In this document: in pieces, positions 24,296-33,050 of the stretch | Numbering within the stretch: position 1 is the first letter of the stretch | Layout: each line of letters begins with the position of its first letter | Origin: Batillaria attramentaria | Taxonomy: Eukaryota; Mollusca; Gastropoda; Batillariidae | Direction of reading: 5' to 3' | Length of the DNA stretch: 64,000 bases | Assembly: GCA_018292915.2 (NCBI GenBank) | Contig: JACVVK020000018.1 | Span: forward strand, 2,004,001-2,068,000 | Notes under the pieces: model-generated | What the model was told of the DNA's origin: nothing | The model's input: only the letters and a program-made list of their open reading frames with translations | Databases searched by the model: none | Translations under genes and position numbers: made by a program

Positions 24296-25071
24296 CGGAC
24301 ACGCCGGCACACCCTGACACGCACACCCTGACACGCACACGTACACAATGACTGACAAGCACGCACACACACTGACACACAAACATGCACGCACACACTC
24401 GCACCGGGCACATCATACACTCTGACACACGCACACACACACTCTCTCTCTGTCTCTCTCTCTCTCACCCCGTTTCACACACACACACTCTCTCTCTCTC
24501 TCCGAGTCTCTCTGTCTCTCTCTGACGCACGCATGTGGGTTCTGTTGTTTGATCAAACTTGAATACCAAGGAAATTCGCGTTTCTTTTGGAGTTGGGTAT
24601 ATAATACGACTGACTGACCACACACTTTACTGACAAAGTGAGAAACGTTTCAGCGTAACCAACCTACGTGAACAATTGGACGACTGAGTTCCTTAACAGT
24701 GTGTCAGGTGTGAAGTACATCGTTCATCCCTTCCCTAATGTGGACTTGGAGGACTCAAGGCTGAGGAATGTGCGTGTTGCTCTCATTATCGCCGACTGTA
24801 GCAAGTCCGCCATCAAAAACGCGGTGGCTTTTGTTGTGCATGAAGGGGAAGGTACTCTGTCTCTCTCTCTCTCTCTCTCCGACTCACACACACACACACA
24901 CACACACTGACACACACACACACACACACTCTCTCTCTCTCTCTCCGACTCCCCCATTTATTTTTCTTGTGTTATTTTTGTTTAGTTAGATAATTGTAGT
25001 ACTTAGCAACGGCAGGTATGAAAACTGATTGTTTAATGTTATCTACCGTTGTGAAATAAAGGTTCATCGAT

Positions 25072-25102
<31 letters not shown>

Positions 25103-26227
25103 GTATGCAGCCATGTCCGGTACTGTGCTGTGTAAATTGAAATGCTTTCTTTCCCAGACGTTTTTTCCATTGACGATGGAGGGAAGGGTGGGGGGGGGGG
25201 GGGGACTGAGTAAGGGATGGGGAACATGATGGACGTAGTTCGTAAAAGGTCTGTTTTTGCTTGACAGGATCAGCAATCTTTCAGTGTACGTGGTTAGTTG
25301 TAGACTGTCTAGTTAGTGTATCGGGCGTTGTGTTTGACGTCGATCGTGTCCGACCTGTCACCCACGCCGGCTAGACTCGAGGAACATTTCATCAGTGTTG
25401 CCTGGTTGATGTTACAGATCTGCAGATCCTGAAGGACCTGTCGGCGAGTGAGGAGGAAAACAGCGGTCAGCTGAACGGCTTGATGGCCAAACACATCAAT
25501 GTCTTGCGACACGCACTTAGATGTACGTATGGTAGGCTACATTCCCAGGGGCAGGATGCACGCATAGCACGCTACATTCCCAGGGGCAGGATGCACGCAT
25601 AGTAGGCTACATTCCCAGGGGCAGGATGCACGCATAGTAGGCTACATTCCCAGGGGCAGGATGCACGCTAAGTGGGCTACATTCCCAGGCGCAGGATGCA
25701 CGCATAGTACGCTACATTCCCAGGGGCAGGATGCACGCTTAGTGGGCTACATTCAAGTTCCCAGGGGAAGGATGCACGCTTAGTGGGCTACATTCCCAGG
25801 GGCAGGATGCACGCTTAGTAGGCTACATTCCCAGGGGCAGGATGCACGCATGGTACGCTACATTCCCAGGGGCAAGATGTACGTATAGTGGGCTACATTC
25901 CCAGGGGCAGGATGCACGTGTAGTGGGCTACATTCAAGTTCCCAGGGGCAGGATGCACGCATAGTGGGCTACATTCCCAGGGGTAGGGTGCAGGCATAGA
26001 AGGCTACATTCCCAGGGCATAACACAAATTGACACAGGTTGACTTTAAAAACGGTCGTTGAATGTAACAGGTGGATGTCTGTCACAGGCGAAATAAGACA
26101 ACGTTTGTCGGAATCCACTAGTCTCACCTCAAACGAAAGTCGCACAGGCTTCAGTTGATTTTTTGCTTGATCCATATTGTTTGGCAGTAAACAGATTACA
26201 GAGTGCCTTTATTCACTTATTGTTAAT

Positions 26228-26267
<40 letters not shown>

Positions 26268-27824
26268 GGGGAAGTAAGTTTGAACGCCTTTGTTCCTATT
26301 CTATATATATATATATATAATAGGAACAAACGCGTCGCTAAAGCCGAAAACATGCGCTCAATCAGGTCAATTTGAAAGTAGGGGAAGTAAGTAAAGCTGA
26401 GAGCGCTCCCTAGATCTAGGAGTTCTGTGCTTTGTATGCCATTGGACTATTATATATATATATGAACAGTGAACAAGTTACAAGGCGCTGTGTACCTGAC
26501 CCGCTCGGTGAACATGGAAGAGAACGAGGTGGCCGTGGAACGTGCCCTGGAGTACGTGAACATGCTACAGGTGCAAGTGAAGAAAATGTTGCCATGGCGC
26601 GTCATCCCGCCAGTACTGCCGTTCTCTGGTGACGACGTGGAGTACGAGCGGGGTATAGTGGGCAAATACGTCAAGTTCCAACCCACCAGCATGATGAACG
26701 GATGTTTTCTCGTCGCTATTGCACGCGAGGTGGGTCATATGGCAAGACTTCCTCACACGGAAACCACTTACAAGCAGGTGTCTCTCCATGAGTTACGACG
26801 TCATTGATTTGGTGGTGAGGTAGTCTGTAGTCGGTCACGTTCATTTCGGATGAAATGTTGAACACATGTATGGCATTTGTGGAGGCATCTGATCAGTGGT
26901 TGGGAAGGGTTACTACTTGATGTGGACCGCACGAGCCAAGAACTTGACCAGTAGTAGTGGCTTTTAACTGATCTAACAACCTCAGTACTGAGCCGGTAGC
27001 CGGCGGAGCTGACGGAGTACACTCGGTGGATTTGGTTCTGTGTTCAGAAGAAGTCTCAAAAGACTTTTTACATGTTTGGACTTTTACATGCTGTCCTCGC
27101 GTCAGCTTTTAATTACTGACAACACTAATCGTGACATCTTTTTTTTCTGATTAAAATACATGGCGTTGCCCTTAATCAGCCGCAGGTTAAAATGTTAATG
27201 CGTTCTCGCTGTTCTGGCTCATTGTTCTTGTTTTCACTGTTCTCATTGTTCTTATTTTCACTCTCATTGTTCTTATTCTCACTGTTTTCATTCTCACTGT
27301 TCTCATTGTTCTTATTCTCACTGCGGTTCTCATTGTTCTTACTCTCACTGTTCTCACTATTCTTACTCTCACTGTTCTCAGTGTTCTTATTCTCACTGTT
27401 CTCATTGTTCTTATTCTCACTGTTTTCACTGTTCTCATTCCATGACTGTCTTGTTTGCCGCCAGCCTGACGAGCCCAAACCTATTACGGGTCGGTCCCGG
27501 TCTCGAGGTCTGACGGGTAAAGGCTCCAAGTCACGTGCTAACGGCAGCCTAACCAGTGGGGAGTCGACACCTGGCAGCAGTCAAGAGTCGCCCCAGACCC
27601 CGGATGTCGGGGAGGGGAAACACAAACGTAAGGGGTCCAGCACGAAGAAAGCCAAGAAACCGTTCCAGCCCGTCACCACCGCCAGGGCGGCGCTGCTGAA
27701 GAAGAAGCTGTCGATGGCGGAGAAGGCAGCAGCTCGCCTGGCACAACCACAACACCCTGTCGCCAAGAAAGATTCCAACCCGGAACATATCCGGGTGGTC
27801 AAACATCCCGCACCATTCAGGTGA
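14245..27824 (+). CDS. NSUN7: NSUN7, RNA (cytosine-5) methyltransferase-fold protein
   Basis: Exons 14245-14821, 19329-19387, 22327-22610, 23261-23456, 23973-24201, 24708-24851, 25418-25522, 26470-26729 and 27465-27824 join with consistent phases into about 737 residues. Human NSUN7 is about 718. Landmarks shared with the family as I recall it are [42 protein letters not shown] and [12 protein letters not shown]. The start ATG 14245 has a good context (CAGCATGG) and precedes an eight-Gln run. Motif I is reduced to NPGSG (about 402-406). Motif IV reads DCS (Cys about 479). Motif VI reads TRS (Arg about 543) where active NOL1/NOP2/Sun enzymes have TCS. The tail is Lys/Ser/Pro-rich. NSUN7 is linked to sperm motility in mammals; any role here is inferred, and it may be catalytically dead. 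Confidence 0.92.
15238..15310 (-). repeat. tail repeat family D, copy 2
   Basis: CTTTATTTTACAACGG ... TTTTCAAACTTGCCGTTGCTAC is the reverse of the family D tail. It abuts (GATAAC)n and (GA)n repeats on the left, which is its 3' side. Confidence 0.75.
15890..16311. mobile_element. mariner/Tc1-type MITE
   Basis: The element begins CAGCCTTCACAAAAAGTTA and ends in the near-perfect reverse complement, TAACTTTTTGTGAAGACTG. The terminal inverted repeats are about 26 bp with two mismatches. TA dinucleotides flank both ends (15888-15889 and 16312-16313). The 422-bp interior has no transposase frame, so it is non-autonomous. It lies in NSUN7 intron 1. Confidence 0.85.
16312..19328. other. NSUN7 intron 1, remainder
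   Basis: Microsatellites (GT)n at 17068-17138, 17478-17528 and 18673-18741, homopolymer C, G and A runs near 16670-16975, and otherwise unrecognised sequence. No exon is supported. Confidence 0.5.
19329..19387 (+). CDS. NSUN7: NSUN7 coding exon 2
   Basis: The acceptor TTTTCAG ends at 19328 and the donor is GTGAGT at 19388. It encodes [20 protein letters not shown] with the split first Tyr codon, matching the family position after ELAFATLK. Confidence 0.88.
19452..19624 (+). mobile_element. SINE-A copy 4
   Basis: A full-length copy between 13-bp duplications CTCTGTAATGCCC and CTCTGTAATACCC (one mismatch). It is inserted in a degenerate CAGTAGTTTTGAA tandem series (about 19415-19860) in NSUN7 intron 2. 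Confidence 0.93.
19861..22326. other. NSUN7 intron 2, remainder
   Basis: It contains (GT)n/(GA)n at about 20622-20663 with a G11 run, a degenerate repeat with TAATTAACGGACTCCCC units near 21015-21160, and a T/A-rich patch near 22030. No exon is supported. Confidence 0.45.
22327..22610 (+). CDS. NSUN7: NSUN7 coding exon 3
   Basis: The acceptor GTCACCAG ends at 22326, phase 0; the donor is GTCAGT at 22611, phase 2. It encodes [19 protein letters not shown] to [12 protein letters not shown] second in-frame donor lies 75 nt downstream at 22686. Confidence 0.88.
22757..22853 (+). repeat. (GT)n, (GA)n, (GACT)n composite
   Basis: A GT tract with one GG interruption passes into GA and then GACT repeats (to 22874). 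It sits at the 3' end of a minus-strand family E repeat. Confidence 0.97.
22868..22938 (-). repeat. tail repeat family E, copy 2
   Basis: This is the inverse of 7105-7172, sharing GCAGGACAGC, GTAAGATAGGCAG and TATCCTGAAATAAA. As in copy 1, the 3' side runs straight into a microsatellite. Confidence 0.8.
23261..23456 (+). CDS. NSUN7: NSUN7 coding exon 4
   Basis: The acceptor CGTGTCAG ends at 23260 and the donor is GTCAGT at 23457. It encodes [30 protein letters not shown] and VVSGQLVRE, matching the family's N-terminal segment before the Rossmann fold. Confidence 0.87.
23657..23744 (+). repeat. (GT)n microsatellite
   Basis: A GT tract with a few CAGT and CTGT interruptions in NSUN7 intron 4. 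Confidence 0.98.
23973..24201 (+). CDS. NSUN7: NSUN7 coding exon 5, SAM-binding region
   Basis: The acceptor TAAAGCAG ends at 23972 and a weak donor GTATCC follows 24201. It encodes [15 protein letters not shown], the degenerate motif I ([10 protein letters not shown]) and [11 protein letters not shown]. Confidence 0.85.
24222..24530 (+). repeat. compound (CT)n/(CA)n region
   Basis: CT, CG-CA and CA blocks with CTGACACGCAC variants fill the start of NSUN7 intron 5, right after a weak donor. Confidence 0.95.
24708..24851 (+). CDS. NSUN7: NSUN7 coding exon 6, motif IV region
   Basis: The acceptor GTGTCAG ends at 24707 and the donor is GTACTC at 24852. It encodes [15 protein letters not shown] and [14 protein letters not shown]. 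The Cys of motif IV is kept but the usual preceding Pro is Asp. Confidence 0.88.
24857..24948 (+). repeat. (CT)n/(CA)n microsatellite
   Basis: CT then CA then CT blocks start within about 5 nt of the exon 6 donor. Confidence 0.96.
25003..25072 (+). repeat. tail repeat family D, copy 3
   Basis: TAGCAACGGCAGGTATGAAAA ... TACCGTTGTGAAATAAAGG is followed by a (TC)n tract, as in the other copies. Confidence 0.75.
25418..25522 (+). CDS. NSUN7: NSUN7 coding exon 7
   Basis: The acceptor TGTTACAG ends at 25417 and the donor is GTACGT at 25523. It encodes [16 protein letters not shown] and [14 protein letters not shown], the helix before motif VI. Confidence 0.87.
25524..26019 (+). repeat. 35-bp minisatellite, 14 copies
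   Basis: The unit is close to GGCTACATTCCCAGGGGCAG plus GATGCACGCATAGTA. Copies 7 and 12 carry the same 7-nt insertion (AAGTTCC), a higher-order pattern. The array begins immediately after the exon 7 donor. Confidence 0.96.
26228..26320 (+). repeat. (CT)n and (TA)n microsatellites
   Basis: A CT run, then two TA runs separated by GGGGAAGTAAGTTTGAACGC. The GGGGAAGTAAGT string recurs near 26380. Confidence 0.95.
26470..26729 (+). CDS. NSUN7: NSUN7 coding exon 8, degenerate motif VI
   Basis: The acceptor GAACAG ends at 26469 and the donor is GTGGGT at 26730. It encodes [31 protein letters not shown] and [14 protein letters not shown]. The codon at 26502-26504 is CGC (Arg) where the family has a Cys. 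Confidence 0.9.
27215..27440 (+). repeat. pyrimidine-rich minisatellite
   Basis: Units such as TTCTCACTGTTCTCATTG and TTCTTATTCTCACTG repeat for about 225 bp, ending 24 bp before the next coding exon. Confidence 0.93.
27465..27824 (+). CDS. NSUN7: NSUN7 coding exon 9 (C-terminal tail)
   Basis: The acceptor GCCGCCAG ends at 27464, phase 0. It encodes a basic, Ser-rich tail ([55 protein letters not shown]) ending HPAPFR and TGA. The stop overlaps a possible donor, CAG|GTGATT after 27820, so the exon may instead splice onward. Confidence 0.8.
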   Translation, partial: PDEPKPITGRSRSRGLTGKGSKSRANGSLTSGESTPGSSQESPQTPDVGEGKHKRKGSSTKKAKKPFQPVTTARAALLKKKLSMAEKAAARLAQPQHPVAKKDSNPEHIRVVKHPAPFR

Positions 27825-28870
27825 TTTGATGCACTCATGATTTCACTGTTTTCTGCACGGACACTTTTGGCACTGCCAGCCCTTGTGATTGCTGGGACTG
27901 TTGAGTACCTGCGGCACCTGCCAAACTACCCACCTACCTACACCCACGTTAAAGGGTGTTAGTAGTCACGGTGTTGGTGACGGTAACTGACGTGATGACG
28001 TGGAATCCGTCATAACGTAATACGGTATAACCTGATGATGCACAACCAGAGCAAATTGTCATTGACGTCAGTGCTTTGAATCCCCATGAAAACAACCCTT
28101 TCCCTGGCTACGTAACGTTCAGAAAATTCGGTATGTACTCAGCCGTTGAGCGTTCCAGCAACGTGACAAGTTTTCATCACGCACTAGTGATGGCCGTGCT
28201 TTCACGCTTTTCCTCAACTGATTTTCTCTCAGTGATGGCTTCTGTGCACTGGCAATGCCGCAGTGCATTCACGTATACAACGGGCTTTTTTTGTTGTTGT
28301 TGTTGTTGTTTTAAACACAGCTGGCTTCTTAGTGTCACACTTACACTTTTGATGCATGCCTAATCTTTTCACGTCATGTCACGTGGGTGCTTTGCTTTGG
28401 GTGGACAAGGGCGCTGTGATGTCTGACCGCAACTACTGCCGTAGTACAATTTACGAAGACAAAACGGAGGATAAGACGGAAAATGTTGATGATTTGCGGA
28501 AACGGACCGCGACTGGACGTGTAACTGGACGTTATGTTGTAAGAAACGTGTTAACGGCGGGATATCCAGTGAACATTGGGTGCCTGGTTGAGCTGCCGGC
28601 GTGAAGGATCAGTCCAAGGTTGATACACGACGAGAGAAAGAGAGCATCATTCAGATTGCACTTTATTCACGTCAAGATCGTGATCCATGTATACTGATCT
28701 TGTCTAGTGGGGATTTTTGTACAGGTGCATATCGGTGTTTGATAGGACGGCCCAGAATACAAACATCCTGTTTACTTATAAAGATCGTGATACTGATCAG
28801 ACTTAGTGCAGTGCAGACGTATGACTTGTTACATGAGTAACGACAGGGTTGTTTTCCACATACCGGCCAA
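27825..28870. other. NSUN7 3' UTR or last intron
   Basis: There is no clear exon or repeat apart from a TTG run near 28290. Confidence 0.4.
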
Positions 28871-28874
28871 GTTC

Positions 28875-30392
28875 TGCATGATACACACACTGGGTGCATG
28901 ATACACACACTGGGTGCATGATACACACACTGGGTGCGTGACGCACGCACTGGGTGCGTCAGTGACGCACCCAGTGGGTGCATGCCGGATACACCCACTG
29001 GGTGCGTGACGTACACACTGGTTGCGTCACGCACACACTGGGTGCATGATATACACACTGGGTGCTTGATATGCACACTGGGTGCGTGACGCACACACTG
29101 GGTGCATGCCGATACACACCCTGGGTGCGTGATACACACCCTGGGTGCGTGATACACACACTGGGTGCGTGATACTCACACTGGGTGCATGCCTGATACA
29201 TACACTGGGTGCACGACGCACACACTGGGTGCGTGATACACACACTGGGTGCATGACACACACACTGGGTGCATGATACACACACTGGGTGCATGCCTGA
29301 TACACACACTGGGTGCACGACGCACACACTGGGTGCGTGATACACACACTGGGTGCATGACACACACACTGGGTGCATGATACACACACTGGGTGCATGC
29401 CTGATACACACACTGGGTGCACGACGCACACACTGGGTGCATGATACACACACTGGGTGCATGCCTGATACACACACTGGGTGCGTGACGCACACACTGA
29501 GTGCGTGATACACACACTGAGTGCGTGATACACACACTGGGTGCGTGATATACACACTGGGTGCGTGACACACTGGGTGCGTGACACACACAGGGTGCGT
29601 GATATACACACTGGCTGCATGATACACACACTGGGTGCATGATTCACACACTGGGTGCATGCCCGATACACACACTGGGTGCATGCCTGATACACACACT
29701 GGGTGCATGATACACTGGGTGCATGATACACACACTGGGTGCATGATACACACACTGGGTGCATGCCTGATACACACACTGGGTGCGTGACGCACACACC
29801 GAGTGCGTGATACACACACTGAGTGCGTGATACACACACTGGGTGCGTGATATACACACTGGGTGCGTGACGCACACACAGGGTGCGTGATATACACACT
29901 GAGTGCGTGATACACACACTGGGTGCATGCCCGATACACACACTGGGTGCATGCCTGATACACACACTGGGTGCATGATACTCACACTGGGTGCACGCCT
30001 GATACACACACTGGGTGCATGATACACTGGGTGCATGATACACACACTGGGTGCATGAGACACACACTGGGTGCATGATACACACACTGGGTGCACGCCT
30101 GATACACACACTGGGTGCATGAGACACACACTGGGTGCATGATACACACACTGGGTGCATGATACACACACTGGGTGCACGCCTGATACACACACTGGGT
30201 GCATGAGACACACACTGGGTGCATGATACACACACTGGGTGCATGAGACACACACTGGGTGCATGAGACACACACTGGGTGCATGAGACACACACTGGGT
30301 GCATGATACACACATTGGGTGCACGCCTGATACACACACTGGGTGCATGATACACACACTGGGTGCACGCCTGATACACACACTGGGTGCAT
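28875..30392 (+). repeat. 20-bp satellite array, about 70 units
   Basis: The unit is GATACACACACTGGGTGCAT, with 24-bp variants carrying an extra GCCT and other point variants. On the minus strand all three frames stay open over most of the array, giving one open frame of about 450 codons. A 20-nt unit read three times gives a 20-residue peptide period in any frame. Confidence 0.97.
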
Positions 30393-30970
30393 TACTAAAT
30401 CACAATGCAGGCTGTAGGTAGTGACGTTCACGATGCAGGCTGAACGTTTGTGGTTACTGTTTGTGTGATGTGTATGGCTTTGTGTAAACAGTGTGGCCAA
30501 TGAGCCTGACACTATGATGGGCCGACAGCGAGGAACGTCAATATGAACAGGTTGGTCTGGTCGACATGAGGCTCTCGGCATGACAGTCTCAGTCTGTGAT
30601 GATGCATGCAGACGAAATCTTCAGTTTTAATGTCTTGAACAAAACACAATCTTTATTAGAGGTTTGTTTTTTGTTTTTGTTTTTTTTTCAGTTAAGATTA
30701 CGGTAATAGTGGGTAGGTGTTTCAGCTGACTGATGTGTACCGTGAGGTAATAGCAATGCTTCTATATATAGAAGCCTTTTTACTGCCTATCTGTGGGGTA
30801 CATTGTGTCACTCATCCGTCCCGCCCCCATCACGTAAATCACGTGTGGAATTACTGCCAACACATCACTGCATTGCAGGAGTGTGTGGTACTGTGAAAGC
30901 GTAACTGTATTACATGTAGCACATGGTACAGTATACTATGTTAGAACAGTGCTGGGTCCCCAGGTTTCAT

Positions 30971-31135
30971 GGGGGAGCTGGGGTGGCTGAATGGTAGAGC
31001 GTTGGACTCGGGTCGTGAGTTCGAATCCCGGCTGGGGCCAAATATTTGTGCTGGCTTTTTCATCGTTGCCCCGTCTTTGATATCACCCTTATGTGGTGGA
31101 AAAGGACGTTAAAACTCCCAAACACCCACCCCCAC
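30971..31135 (+). mobile_element. SINE-A copy 5
   Basis: The copy lacks about nine bases of the anticodon-loop region (GTTGGACTCGGGTCG). The 13-bp duplication CCCCAGGTTTCAT flanks it. Confidence 0.94.
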
Positions 31136-31494
31136 CCCCAGGTTTCATTTGTGAGTTACTGAATTCTAATCTGATCCAGCTTTTCTTGCAGGTTTGTTCA
31201 GAAGGTTCCAAAACATATACATGTAGTACCCCATTCATTTTGCATGCGACTTGGCATGCTTTGACTGTGCAATGTTTTCTGAATGTTAAGATGTTCGTGC
31301 AAGTGTTTTAGGCATGCTGAGGATTTCTGTATTCTTCATGTTGGAGGGGGTGTCAGAACATGTGTATGGAATAGCCCCTGTCCGTTTTCTCATTGGAAAT
31401 ATGTCAATTTGACAGTCATAAGAAAACTAAAAATCACTGTATTAATCCCTCAACCACATGTAAAAGACTAAATCCACTCGATTTCTTCCTCAAG

Positions 31495-31531
31495 TGATGA
31501 AACAGAGGAACAGGAGTCTGAAGCCAGCTGA
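31495..31531 (+). CDS. NSUN7: possible alternative last NSUN7 exon
   Basis: The acceptor TTCTTCCTCAAG ends at 31494. If joined to a donor after 27820 (phase 2), the frame continues SDETEEQESEAS and stops at TGA 31529-31531. The acidic end is a plausible tail and the phase matches. The splice sites are only moderate. Confidence 0.35.
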
Positions 31532-32370
31532 GGTAAGGTGGTGATTTCACGTGGCATGCTTTGTTTCGTTCACTCTGCCATTTTGTTCAGAGGTGGGTGG
31601 GGGGTATTTCGGTCTCCAGTCTGTTCCCCCCCTCCCCCCCCCCCTTAGTATGCAAATGAAAGTGTGATTGGGGTTGCCAAAAGCAACGTTTACAATGATA
31701 CATATGTAACATTTTATAGTATACTAGTACCCATCTTACAGATTTTTCTCTTCTTTTTTTTTCATCCTTGTTTTGGCAGTATAATGTATTTCAATTAATT
31801 CAGTCCTTGAAACTGCCGTTCAACAATCTGGAAGTCATTTCGGGTTTTGGTTCTTTTTTTTTTTTTTTTCTCCCCACATTCCCCACATCATTGGTTTTGA
31901 CAACCCCAGTTTGGTAGATGTTAAAGTTTGCATGAGATTTACATTAATCATCGACTTCTACACAAAGCACAGTTATTGAATACTTCACCTTTTTATCAAA
32001 CAATTCTTGCAGCAATTGATTTCCACGTTTTGTGTCATTGTTTTGGTAATTTGTGAACATTTTTGTTCAACTGTCATGTAGAATAGCAAACAGTTCCGAC
32101 CGTCAAATGTATACAGGTATGACATCCTTTCTGATAAACCAAAGAATATAATGTGATTATACGTAACATGAGACTCGAATCATTTGTGTGGCTCACCAAC
32201 GGCTTACATGCCAGTAGTTTGTTCTCTTCACAGCGTTTTGCCACTTTCCTTTCTCACTACTTTTGTTACAATGCTCATCACCTTTCTGGACTAAATGCAC
32301 ATCATGACATGCTGTAGATAGGTCACATTAATACACAGGGGCAAAGGGGTGAGCGTTTGTGTGTATATGT

Positions 32371-32392
32371 GTGTGTGAGAGAGAGAGAGAGA
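32371..32392 (+). repeat. short (GT)/(GA) microsatellite
   Basis: A short GT-rich run (from about 32357) is followed by (GA)n. Confidence 0.85.
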
Positions 32393-32789
32393 AGGAAGAG
32401 GACAAGAGAGCTTTCTGTTGCTGAAGGTGTGAAGATGGCTTCCGTCCAAAACTGTTTTGTCCTGCTTTTTTTTCTGCACTTTTGATTTCAAGAAAGTTCT
32501 AGAATTATCTATGCTATCGTTTTTCCAGGCGGAAGTGCAACAGGTATTGGGCAGTGGATGGCAGAATATTTGATAATTTCTAACACAACAATGTCTATAA
32601 TGCAAAATTTACTTTATCCTTCGGACGACGTCGTGGGTAAAAAGTTGCACACACATTGCTTTAGATGAACGTATCTCAGTCAATATTTATGTCACACCTT
32701 TGAAGTTTCATGACTTTGTCAATAAATGGTTTGACTATGTTCATGCCAAAAATTGTGTTAACTTGTAATTAGCAGAGTAATTAAACAAT

Positions 32790-33050
32790 AAATAAGAATA
32801 AGTTGTGAATTGCCTAGATAAAAACCATGGGTAATTTGTTTCCCACGATGTAGGACTAGGAATAAGTTGAAAATTACCTTTCTAAAAACCATGGGTAATT
32901 TGTTTCCCATGATGTAGGACTAGGAATAAGCTGCAATCTGCCTATATAAAAACCATGGGTAATTTGTTTTCCATGACGTAGGACTAGGAATAAGTCGAAA
33001 ATTACCTATTTAAAAACCATGGGTAAGTTGTTTTACACGATGTAGGACTA
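32790..33050 (+). repeat. 65-bp tandem repeat, four copies
   Basis: Each unit contains AAAAACCATGGGTAATTTG, TTTCCCATGATGTAGGACTAG and GGAATAAG. Copies differ by several substitutions. Confidence 0.94.

Noticed and set aside
28959..30379. Longest open frames (334 and 450 codons, minus strand) as genes
   Set aside because: They are the translation of the 20-bp satellite and all three minus frames are open, as expected from the unit sequence alone.
28875..30392. CRISPR-like array
   Set aside because: The units are contiguous with no unique spacers, and the window is clearly eukaryotic.
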